Below are positions 11,703 through 21,463 of a stretch of DNA of 52,268 bases, piece by piece. The notes beneath the pieces are model-generated. The model was not told the DNA's origin and made no database searches. It was given only the letters and a program-made list of their open reading frames with translations. Within the stretch, counting starts at the first letter, position 1; each line of letters begins with the position of its first letter. A program made the translations under genes and the position numbers. This DNA is from Byssothecium circinans (Eukaryota; Ascomycota; Dothideomycetes; Pleosporales; Massarinaceae): the NCBI GenBank assembly GCA_010015675.1, contig ML976996.1:386140-438407 (forward strand). The letters run 5' to 3'.

Positions 11703-12291
11703 ATGCCTCTCCGCAAGAAAGCCATCCAGAGACAGCTCGATGAGCAGCGCAAGAAGCTTGCGATATACAGGCTGGAGGAAGTCCGCAAGCAGCGGCAAAA
11801 GCCTCACCCCGGTACGTTCGTCACTATTTCACCTCCCTCGTGCAACGCAACTGACAACGCGTACAGAACCGTGCATGGAGAATTCGCCGTCGCGACAAAG
11901 TGAAGGGTCGCGTCCGCAGCCAAAGATGCAGCAGCCTACGACGCAGAGAGTCTTGCGGAAAGTGAAGACGATGCTCTTTCCCAAAGTATTCGGCGGAGAA
12001 GACGAGGAGGAAGCAAAGTTAGAGACCAACGAGACCAACGTCGAGGAGGAGGAGGAGTCAGAGTACGAGGACAGTGGCGACGAAGAGGAAATCACGGCTC
12101 TGCCACCGATGTCGATCCTCGCGGCCCAAAGGAGGCGTGAAGCTGCCGAATTGGAGAAGTTGGAGCAGATCAAGAAGCTAGAGGAAGCTGAGAAGTGGAG
12201 AATGGTGCGTGGGGTGGATATCATTCAGGTGTCGGCGTTAGTAGGAGCTGTGTTTGTGAAGGATGCGGGCAAGAAAGAGAAGGAAGGTTGA
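11703..12291 (+). CDS. small hypothetical protein, basic N-terminus and acidic centre
   Basis: Two exons, 11703-11811 and 11867-12291, joined across a 55-bp intron with donor GTACGT and acceptor ACAG, give 177 residues. The reading frame changes exactly as the intron length requires. The first 36 residues are basic and helix-prone (M-P-L-R-K-K ... E-E-V-R-K-Q-R-Q-K). A strongly acidic run of Glu and Asp follows at about residues 88-117, then a charged helix with repeated Lys-Leu-Glu. No signal peptide, membrane segment or known domain is seen, so the function is unknown. The ATG sits after a C/A-rich leader. It converges on the dehydrogenase that ends 67 bp downstream. Confidence 0.6.
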
Positions 12292-12358
12292 GGAGTGTAA
12301 TGGGGCATAGGCACTTGGTTGAAATGGAAGATGACGCGACGAGAGGACAAGCGAATTT

Positions 12359-13294
12359 TTATATGAGATTGACTTCGAAACATGCACGCAAGCGCGTCGG
12401 CGCACCTACTGTGCCCAATGATGACCTTCTGGGCCCCAGCTTCGCTCCAATGAATCCCAACTTCAACAACTTTCCATCCTGAATCTCCTGCTTATGCTTA
12501 TCCATCTCCTCCACATCCCAGTTCACACTCACGTATTCACTCCTCAAGAAGTTGGCCTCTGGTTCCAACAGATACAGCATAAAAGCTGCTGCCAACGCAT
12601 GCTTATCTTTCGCAAACGGCGTGAAGTGATCAACCACCATACCTCTCGTCCCTGTCGCATCCAAAATCCCTGGAAACACTGAGAAGGTGCGTAAATCCGG
12701 CTTCTCGTGGTCGAGGAGTTCGCCGAGGCGAATGCTGGCTAGCTTTGCGGAGCCATAGGAAGGGCTTCCAGGTGCGACAAATGATGCGCCGAGGGACACA
12801 AGGTTGATATATGTGCCTTTCCCGCCGGTTGCGGGAATGAAGTAGTGGGCGAGGTTGTAGGTATCTTTCACGTTAGTCTCGTAGTCGTTCCAGCAATGGC
12901 TTGGAGAGATCTCGCCGATGCTGCCGTTTACGTTCATTGTGCCGGCAGTATTAATGACGGCGTCAATAGTGCCAAATTTTGCGATGGCTTGGTCGAAGAC
13001 GGATTTGACGTCTTCCTCTTTCACAACATCGGCAGCGATGACCAGAGGGCGCCTCTTGAGCTGCAGCTCTGCGGCTGCACTTTCGAGCTTTTTTGCATCG
13101 CGGGCTACGAGAACGATGCCCTTTACGTCTGCTGCAGACCACGTCTTTGCGATTTCCTGGTTCTAAGTTAGAAAGCGAGATGGATGGTGCGAGTTGGGAA
13201 TACTTACGAATACAAGACCACCCAACGCACCAGTGGCCAAGACAACCTTTCCTGTAGTGAGAGAGGCATGCTTTGCAGGATCAATCGTACACAT
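12359..13294 (-). CDS. short-chain dehydrogenase/reductase (SDR)
   Basis: Exons 13294-13208 and 13162-12359, split by a 45-bp intron (GTAAGT ... CTAACTTAG), encode 296 residues. The intron is a multiple of three but contains an in-frame stop, so splicing is required. Seen: a cofactor motif T-G-A-L-G-G-L at residues 21-27, a little off the usual TGxxxGxG; N-T-A-G at 100-103, the structural NNAG motif; catalytic Ser near 152 in N-L-V-S-L-G; and the Y-x-x-x-K pair at 165 and 169 (S-Y-G-S-A-K). Family knowledge makes it an NAD(P)H-dependent oxidoreductase of the cytosol; the substrate cannot be read. The C-terminal 30 residues are basic and not part of the fold, so the true end could differ. Confidence 0.85.
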
Positions 13295-16200
13295 CGCGAT
13301 GCTTGACTTTTGTGAGCTGGAAGGAAATGGTGAACGCTCGCCATTGTAGAGGATGATCAGGGAAATATATAGAGAAATTGAGAAATTTGTTAGATTTGTG
13401 TAGGAGAAAGCGACTATGTAGATCGGAAGAGCGATAAGGTGATGCAGCGAAGACTTGTTGTGCTGAGACGACTGCTCCGCGTATTCCCACGCTCTGCACT
13501 TATACTGTCCGCCGTCTTCCCAAACTTCTAGTATGCCCACAGCGCTCAAGTATTTCCGCCGCCAGGACGATTTCCATATTGGGAAGTATCAGCTAGGTGT
13601 TTGAAGGCTCTGGTGATATCGTCGCTTAATCATGTAAGCAAGTCTCGTATATATGTGGGTATCGGCCCGTCCGAGGTTCATTACAAGCCCTCGGAATCGC
13701 TACGAAGTTTCGTTTCGGACGTCGAAATGTCGAACGTGGGGAACTGGACGGTGGTAAAAACGTCGCCATGAGTGCCTCCTATTTCTAAGCAACGGGCGCA
13801 AAGGAGAGTTGCTGAAAATGGTTAGCAGATCGCCAAAAGAGGACGGCTTGACCCATTAGGCCTATGAAAAGGCCGAGGCAGCTGAATGCATTCTTTGTGC
13901 GCAGGACGAGTCTCGTGCGATATTTCTACATGTCGGTTGCCATGTAGTACCTCTTGCCCTTGTTGTGCTCCTCGTGGTTGTTGTGCATTCGGATAGCGTC
14001 TGAGTAATCCGGCCAGGGGCTCGGAAGCTAGGAGGCCCCGCCGTCATCTCTCGTTCGCCGCTTGCCGATGTTCCTTCTTCCACTCACCAACGTCCACCGT
14101 CGGTCTGTATCGCACCTCCATCTCTATTTATCGTGCCAATACTCGGAGGGCGTATCCATGTCCATGATGATCCCAAGCAAGCGACAGCAGTTTCGGCGGC
14201 GACGGAGGCGCGACGGTGACGTTGCAGACGTAAAAGCCGGTATGATACGAAATTCGAAAGCCTTGAAAGATGTCAGCCAACATTGAACTAAGCTCTGGGA
14301 CTATAGAAGGTATAGATGGAGTGACTGCTGTTGCTTAGCCCTTGTGGCGACACCCGATTGCAAGCCAGCGGGATTCCACAGCCAGGCTCGTGGTGGGTGT
14401 GGTGACTTTCCGCCCCGTTTCCATCACGTCTATCGCCAGGTATTCTCCTTCTTGTTCCAAATGTTCTAAAGCCCCTGCCAAAAAAAACCTTTCTCATATT
14501 GATACTGCCCCTGTTCCCTTTGGTTTCGGCGGAAGATTCCTTTTGCAACTCGTCCACGTTACGCAGTCCACCACATTTCCTCATTCCACTTTTCTGCTAT
14601 TGTCCCGTGTCCTGCTCATTGCACTTTCGACGCCACGGTAGGCCAGAAAGAGTTATTCGGTATTATTCGTACGGTTATCGATGGCAAGGTAGGCAGGTGG
14701 CGGTCGGCTTGAAGGATGTCGTAAGAGATGGCATGTGACTGTTGGGACGTGTTCAGTCTCTCGCAGTGTCCTGCTTGACATTGTCTGGATCCCCTCGGCC
14801 TCTCATGTGTTTAATAGGAGCCACCCCTGTCATCTCGTCTTCCTTATAATCCGTTCATGCCTTCATTCATTCCAAACCTATTCCATCTAAACTTGTATCG
14901 ACCGACTATGAGGCGTGTGCGGGCTTTGATCGGGTAGACGAAGGGGCTGTGTCGCCGGGGTAAAGTAATAGAGGCTGAAGGAGGGCGTGTGAGGTTTACG
15001 TTGCGGTTCTCCGAGGAGTTGGAGCATCATGTCTGCCTGTCTGTTGGCTGTTAGCATGTACGTGCGCCTTGTTATGGCTTCGCGCGTGGGTCTTGGGAGT
15101 TGGTGATCCCTTCTGTCAGCCCATGTTATCTCCTCAGTTGCGCCTACCTGCATTTCTTTCGAATCCTTCTCTGACCTCCACCGCCATTTAAGCTTTCTAT
15201 ACTTGTCCCACCAAAGAGGTTGCCCCAGGATGGTCCACCGGTGTCGTTCTCGTCGATCGAAGACGCATATAGGTATAGGAGTAGCCGCCCTCTAAGGTTT
15301 GGTCTTGTTGCAGGGGAGGAGGACGGTAACTGTCATCGTGAGACGCTTTTGTATCGGGGGATAGGCGTAGATGTTGTCCGCGGAGGAGGACATCCACAGG
15401 CAGACCGCGCAATGTGTTCAAGCGCGCTCAATGAGGCGTTGTTTGGGGAGTTATTTGGGGAGGTACGTACTCTTCGCTCTGGGCTGATTGAGGATGCGTA
15501 TCAGGCTTTTTATATGCCAGTTGTTGCATCGGCGGATGTACCTGTCGCTGCTAGCCCTCGAGCAGCGCCATCGCCGCTTGTGGTGCCTATTCATTTCATC
15601 GATCTTTCATTTGTCATCCATCTACCGCCACATTTGCGATGTGGGGAGGGCTGTTTGGGAGCTCTAAGGGTCGGTTTTATGGAGTAGTCACAAGACTCGG
15701 TCAAGGGATGCGCAATGGCGGCAACGCAGGCGCTGAGATTCGAGGCAACGAGAGCAAGAAGGGTGACGATGCCATACGGATAGCAATATCGATGGACCTG
15801 AAGAGCGAAGGATTAATAGTATGAGCGTGTTGGAGGACGAACCGTTGTGTTTGGGCGCCGGGCGGAGGGAGCAACGCATCGCGGGGCTTGTCTGCCGAAA
15901 GCAGACTCCAGTCACTGAGAGCACAACCTGCGGAATTCCATCAGGAATTATCTGCCTCTTGGATCAATTGAATAGATGGATCTGTGGTCTCGAGATGGAC
16001 GACGAGGTTGAGGAATGTCGCTTGCTTGTTTGTTGGGCTTGTCCTGATGTCACCGGTGGCCGTTGTTCACTGTATCCACCCCATCACGCCGTAGTGTTGT
16101 TGTCTGTTGGATTCGCTGGTCGAACAAACATCACTGAAGATTTGGATTCTACTCTCTTGTTTACAGCACCCCTGTGTACGTCATGCACAAGATTTGCGCC

Positions 16201-18925
16201 TGCGCCTCCGATGCGCACACCCAACCGCTCCCCGCACTGCAGCACGGCGATTCCGTAATCGACAACTACTCTATCTCCAAAAAATCTAGGTCATCCAAGC
16301 AGCATTTACCCCCGTTGTACCCTCTGCTAGCAGTACCACCGCTACCATTGCTCACCTCACCTACCTGCCCCCTTTGTCCCTGCCACTTCGACTGACCCCG
16401 TCCTCGAACGATTTAGCCCTCGAGTACAGTTCCGACCGTCCTCGTATCACGATCGAATACATACAACACAAAGGGCTGCAATAGTAGTAGCAAGGGTAGG
16501 CGGTGTTTGAGCGGCTCATGCTGTCAGAGATGCTGCAAAGACGCGCCAGGCAGCCGGGGCCGGTAGAGAAGTATAGATTTCATATAATGGCTTGCTAGCT
16601 TGCGTCTCGACCCGCCAGTCGATTCACTCGAGCGTCCTATATATCGCGTGTCGCACAACATGCTTTTCGACAATGGCCCGTAGTGGCTGTAGCGGTTGTA
16701 TTGCAGGTGCGTGGCCGCCTGAGGAGCCCGTACGGCGGCCTTCTCACTCTTCAATACGCTGCTTAGATGCTCATGAAGTACATGAATAGGTCTTCACAAC
16801 GCGCACAACATGTCCATCTACACATCCTCAACGTTCGCTGCCCCTGTGATGTACGCGATCCTGTTCCTCATTGTCCGCCGCGAAGCCCTCGATAGGAAAC
16901 GCCTCAGGCCACACAACGCGTTCCTGGTGGTCACATACTGGTGCAGAAGGTCTGGGGTATGTATGGGGTATATGATAGCTGGCGTACATATTGCATGTGT
17001 TCACTGAGCTCGTGTTGATGGCGCGCTGGTTGGTCGCGGCCATGCTCCTCGAGCAGAAGCCTGCCACAGAGTCCATGGTCCTTTCCTACATACATGATGC
17101 GCTAAGCAGTGGCCTCGTCAGTGCAGAAGCAAGTGAGGTGCAGTATACGTACTATAGGCGTTCCTGGCGCCAATTGCATCTGTGCGGGTTGGCTCGCAGC
17201 CATCTCAGCGGGGCAGGAGGGCTGCCCAGAGCCACGCAATGCCGCGCTGAAGCTCTTTAGATGGCTCTCATATTTAGTAGTTCATGGGATGAATATACTT
17301 TGTGAAGCGCACAATGCCGGTGTTCACTGAGCTCGAAGCCTTAACCGCGGGAGTGGCCAGCCATTTGGCGAGCATCTGGCAGAACCACAACCTCACACGG
17401 CATGGCGCGCTTTCTGAACAGTTGCGCTGAGTATTTATAAAGCATAATGGCATGAAATTGCGGAGTCACAGTACGTGAAGCGCTTCCTGGAGGGAGTTGA
17501 GCCAGCTGCAGATCACACAAAGCGTCGTAGGGCTCTCCAAAAGGCCTATATTTGACCACTCGGTATCTGAGGAGCCTCTTAATACCTATATATAACTTTT
17601 ATATATCATAACTTGAACAGTGAGGCCATTTGGTGGTCATGAGCTCCCCTCAGCCCCGACGGTTCGTTGTGCGCACACAGTCGCAAAATTTGCAGCACCT
17701 CGAGATGCCACCACAACATCACTTTGCGAGCACTTCAATAGAGATGTATTTGCCCTTAGGATTGAAATACAGCGTCGCAAACTGCTCTTCCAGCTGCTTG
17801 ACGGCCCAGAAGCGACAAGAGCGCTCCGCTTCATCGCCAGCGGCTCTCCGCGCGTCCACTCCAAATTCCAGCCACGAGAACCCGCCGTCAACCTCCACCA
17901 CAGCACATAGCAGCAAGGATAAGCAATAGACACCTTGTGTACACGAACGTAGGCATTTCATCCACAGAATTGCGCTGTACGTACACCTGCAGGCAGCATC
18001 GTCACTTCGCAACAGTATACGTAGCACACCATGAACATGCACCAAGCTCACCAGATAGCACAGACATAATGAAAAGACTCTTCTTCAAGGTAAGGCAGTA
18101 GCCAAAGCACTCAATGAAAAGCAAAAGCCGAAGGCAAAGGGGGGTTTCAAAAATTCCTTGACGACCCGAGGGCCATCAAGAGCAGGTCGGTTGTAGTTTT
18201 CAACCAGCAAAAACGAGGTCTCAGAAAAATCTTCACTGACACTCGTATCGCCCATGCACCTGGATGAAGAGAGGGGAAGAGGGACGGAGGAGGGCAGGCT
18301 TATATAGTTGGAAGGCGGTGGTTCGTGCACACAGTCAGGTGATCGCCTAACGGTAGGTTGTCGGCAATGGGAGTAAAAAGACCGTGCGGGTAGGCTTAGC
18401 TCATTTGGTGTTGTTTTGGGGAAGTTTGTGGGGGGTTGGGGCGCGGGTGTGGGCGGTGATCGCGTCATGGAGACGCAGTTGCTGGACGCCGGGTGCAGCA
18501 GCATCACAAACGCGGGGTACCTGAGATAGAGCACGACAGCGTCACCAGTATTTCTCTCTCTTGTAGTATATAGCATTGTGATTGAGTCCTATTCTGCCTA
18601 CCTACACCAGATTCGCAATTCACCTTTGCTCATGAAGCTGCCATCTGCACCATCTCCAAACATGCCGCAAATTATAATCTATGCAAAGCCCGAGCAGAGT
18701 AAATGGGCTTATTGGCAATATATACAGCTTTACAAAACTCAGTGTAGTAATTCCAAACTATCTTTGCAAAGCATGCATTTTTCGTCTGCCACTGAATTCG
18801 TAGGGTGCTCGGACCACCGCTGCTTTCCATAACAACAAGATTTGACCTTCACGTCTATTCTCTCTTTGGCCCACCACAATTTTCCTCGAGATATACCATT
18901 GAACACCATCCAATCACACACCACA
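13295..18925. other. 5.6-kb stretch with no supported gene
   Basis: GC content is similar to the surrounding genes and RIP signature is absent, yet no reading frame shows a domain or a convincing exon chain. The longest frames (15220-15687 plus, non-ATG start; 18085-18576 minus, 163 codons) have irregular composition and no recognisable motif. No tRNA or rRNA is apparent by eye. The first 250 bases belong to the upstream region of the dehydrogenase and the last 200 to that of the Ala-Pro protein. It could hold lineage-specific small genes, long noncoding RNAs or decayed duplicated DNA. Confidence 0.5.
16997..17335. repeat. 16-bp direct repeat inside the gene-poor stretch
   Basis: The string gtgttcactgagctcg occurs at 16997-17012 and again at 17320-17335, both preceded by a short purine/pyrimidine mix ending in 'atg' or 'ccg'. 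The flanks do not align further by eye. It may mark an old partial duplication. Confidence 0.45.
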
Positions 18926-19537
18926 ATGGCGTACCAGCACCCAGATTCGGCCAATCTGGTTTTCGAAGCCGACGTCCCCCAGCTCCAACGCGAGCATATC
19001 CGCCGCGCCGTCGAGAAGCTACCAGACTACAGCGTGGTGGGCCAATGGGCCATTGGCATCTCCCCTCGGATGCCAGCGGGCGCGCATGCGACGAGGCTCG
19101 TATGCTACAAGGGGTGGCACCAGTCGCCAGTCCCGCATGCGACGCTCCGGCTGGAGTGGGTGGACCAGTACCAGGTGCTTGTGGGGGCCGCGGGGACCGC
19201 CCACCTCTACATAAACGGCCGCGAGTCGGTCAGGGAATCCCGCACCGCGGTGCTTTGGCATGGGCTTCTGGGCTCCATGTACTGGAACCGCCAGGACCCA
19301 CCAATGTGGGTTGGTCCCCCACAGCCAACCCTCTTCGACCTGCCGCCTCCTCCTCCCGCTCCCGCCCCAGCACCAGTTCTCGCTGTTGCTCCAGCTCCAG
19401 CTCCAGCCCCCGCCCCCGCCCCAGCTCCCGCTCCCGCACCAGTTCTCGCTGTTGCCCCGGCCCCGGCCCCTGCTCCTGCCCCCGCCCCTGCTCCCACGGG
19501 AGCAACTCAGAACCAGAACCCGCCGGAGGACGAGTGA
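18926..19537 (+). CDS. hypothetical protein with an Ala-Pro repeat tail
   Basis: The ATG at 18926 stands in good context (CACAATGG) and opens 203 codons without introns. Residues 1-140 are a compact, mixed-composition region with several Trp (Q-W-A-I-G, G-W-H-Q-S-P, L-E-W-V-D-Q-Y) but no known domain. From about residue 143 the chain becomes alternating Ala and Pro, interrupted twice by P-V-L-A-V. The stop TGA at 19535-19537 is followed at once by an out-of-frame acidic reading frame, so the present end may be secondary. The tail suggests an extended linker or wall-spanning arm; with no signal peptide it is probably cytosolic or nuclear. Many long minus-strand frames here are shadows of the low-complexity DNA. 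Confidence 0.6.
   Translation: MAYQHPDSANLVFEADVPQLQREHIRRAVEKLPDYSVVGQWAIGISPRMPAGAHATRLVCYKGWHQSPVPHATLRLEWVDQYQVLVGAAGTAHLYINGRESVRESRTAVLWHGLLGSMYWNRQDPPMWVGPPQPTLFDLPPPPPAPAPAPVLAVAPAPAPAPAPAPAPAPAPVLAVAPAPAPAPAPAPAPTGATQNQNPPEDE
19360..19500 (+). repeat. GC-rich minisatellite coding the Ala-Pro tail
   Basis: A 66-bp (22-codon) duplication is visible: gcaccagttctcgctgttgc starts at 19370 and again at 19436. Between and after the copies the DNA is a (gct/gcc ccx) codon repeat. Length variation between strains would be expected. Confidence 0.75.
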
Positions 19538-19634
19538 GGAGGACGAGGAAGAGGAAGAGGAGGACAATGACGACGATGGCGACGACGATGACGATGAAGA
19601 TGACGACGATGATGACGAGCATTTTGCTCAATGA
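19538..19634 (+). pseudogene. acidic tail lying one frame out behind the Ala-Pro protein
   Basis: In another frame the DNA from about 19530 reads S-E-E-D-E-E-E then an unbroken run of Asp and Glu, closing in E-H-F-A-Q and TGA at 19634. Such acidic tails are common in fungal proteins and this one has a tidy end. It lies directly after a local duplication of ggaggacgag around the current stop, suggesting a one- or two-base slip joined or separated the frames. I see no intron of legal size that would restore the join. Confidence 0.4.
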
Positions 19635-19702
19635 AGACAGTTTTGTATACTTATTGTAATTATATCTTAGCCAATCCAATATCCTGTCAGTGGCATATAC
19701 TT

Positions 19703-21463
19703 TTATAAACCATGCTCCACCCACTTCGCTGTTGCAATCCTAAACCTCTTACCCCAGATCAAGAAAGGAACAGTGAGCAATCCAAAGACACCCAACAGCA
19801 TCCCAAAGATACCAAAAGGTTCTGCAGCTCCAGAGTGACCGACCCATTCCCCAACGAAGAACGTCCAGGCAAACGATATGATAGCTCTTGTGGAAGTAAT
19901 GGCCACAAAACAATCGCCAGCCAGCGCAGGATATGCCTCGATGATGTAATTGAAACCCACAGACGGAGCTTGCATTAGTCCAAAACCGACCATTCCCATA
20001 CCGAATTGTAGACCGATCCATCCCTTTGGCGAAGGGTTCTGGGCTACGAAGCCGAAGAGGAGGGTCCCGGCAACGGCAATGACGAAACTAGGCAGAGCCG
20101 TAACGAGACTCTGGCTCGGAGAACCCATGAATGTCCTTTTTCGCAAGTCGTTTTTTCGTCCAGTCTGCGAGGACGAAGCAATACGCCCAACCTATCACTG
20201 TACCAATCAAGCCGCCAACATTGATGAGTCCAGTGTCTTTGCCCCAGAGATACGGTGGCGCCGATATGATTTGGGGAGCTACTGTAGCAGTAGAGACAAT
20301 GACGCCAACGAGTCCAGCGTACCAAAGGGAGACCAGCCACACGCCGGGTAAACGGAGCGTGGTATACGGTGCAATGAACTTTGGAATGACGCCTCCGTGG
20401 TATGTGAAGAGCTTGAGCGAGCGAGTGAATGTGTAAGGTTGATATGCTGTGGAGTCTGCTGTCGATGTTGAGACTGCAAGTGTTTCTGTCTTTGCCGTGT
20501 GTGATTTCTCGGACTCGTCGCCTTCAGGATAGGGTACTTCGGGACGATTGTAGAGCGTTTCAGGCTGGAACAAAAAGCAAACAGCAAAAGTGATCGCAGC
20601 TAGAATGGCATTGGTCCAGTGAAGCCACGCCAGTCCATGATGTGCCACAATATATCCTCCAGCGATAGGTCCGACGAAGGGCCCGGAGCCGAGGAAGACG
20701 GTGTAGATAGCCTGTGTGAGTGTTAGTTTGGGAATGTTAGTTACTATGCCAAAACTCACCATCACTCTTCCACGTTGATGAACAAAGAACGTTTCCCCTA
20801 CAACAGCTGGAGATACGGCATCCGCCGACCCAGCACTTATACCCATAAAGATACGTGCAGCTAGTAGACTGTAAAAGTTCGACGTCAGTCCCGCCCACAT
20901 TGACGCAAAGACGAGTAGCAATAAGCTAACGAGCATAACCGGACGTCGTCCGAAAATGTTTGCGAGTGGAATCCACCACAGGTTCGAAGCTCCGAGGAAG
21001 AGAACATTGACCTTGGAATTCTGTCAGCCTCGATCCAGATGCCTGAAATAGATTGTGCTTTAACATACGGCGATCAAGTGCGTCAACTGCGAGAATGGTT
21101 TCGGCGGAAACCCAAACACGGGGGTCGATGCGTAAATAGGCAAAGCGCTGGCGATCGATCCGACGGTGAAGTTTGCTACAAATGGACAAAGAGCCATGCT
21201 GAAGAGTATGCCTGCCTTGCGCCATTTCGAGAAGTTGAGCGGATCAGCCGGATCGGCTGAAGGTCGAGGGACGAGGCGCAGTTCATCGTGTATTTGCTGG
21301 GAGGCGGTCCATTCGAGATGTTCTGAGATGGGATCGTAAATGACATGTATATCAAGGACCTTGATTGCATGGAGGTCATACCCACGAGTGTGACTGTTCC
21401 CAGAGGAGTGGCATTCTTGACCTCCGCTTTGGAAAGACTGAAGGCGTGTTTGAAACCTGACAT
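19703..21463 (-). pseudogene. MFS transporter (drug:H+ antiporter type) with one frameshift
   Basis: Exons 21463-21382, 21322-21069, 21011-20760 and 20711 onward are joined by introns of 59, 57 and 48 bp with normal borders. The product begins with a soluble N-terminus holding R-P-S-A-D-P-A-D-P-L-N, typical of fungal DHA1 transporters, then transmembrane helices with the F-G-R-R-P loop and the G-x-x-x-G-P-x-x-G-G motif. Near 20103-20111 the frame breaks: the E-P-E-S-R loop is in one frame (stop at 20088) and its continuation L-V-T-A-L-P, with the last helices to 19703, is in the next. A loss of one 5-bp unit from a tctcg/tctcg repeat would explain it. A 97-bp GT-AG intron could skip the break but would delete a conserved cytoplasmic loop. 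A sequencing error is the other possibility. Confidence 0.72.

Noticed and set aside
15220..15687. 155-codon plus-strand frame
   Set aside because: It starts at TTG, not ATG, has no domain, and neighbouring frames of both strands look equally random.
18085..18576. 163-codon minus-strand ORF
   Set aside because: It has an ATG but mixed low-complexity Ser/Pro composition and no recognisable motif or intron partner.
19019..19724. Long minus-strand frames rich in Gly-Ala, Ser or Arg
   Set aside because: These are shadows of the Ala-Pro and Asp/Glu repeat DNA on the other strand.
21323..21381. Apparent frameshift at the N-terminus of the MFS transporter
   Set aside because: A 59-bp GT-AG intron (donor GTATGA, acceptor CTCAG) joins the two frames in phase, so no mutation is needed here.
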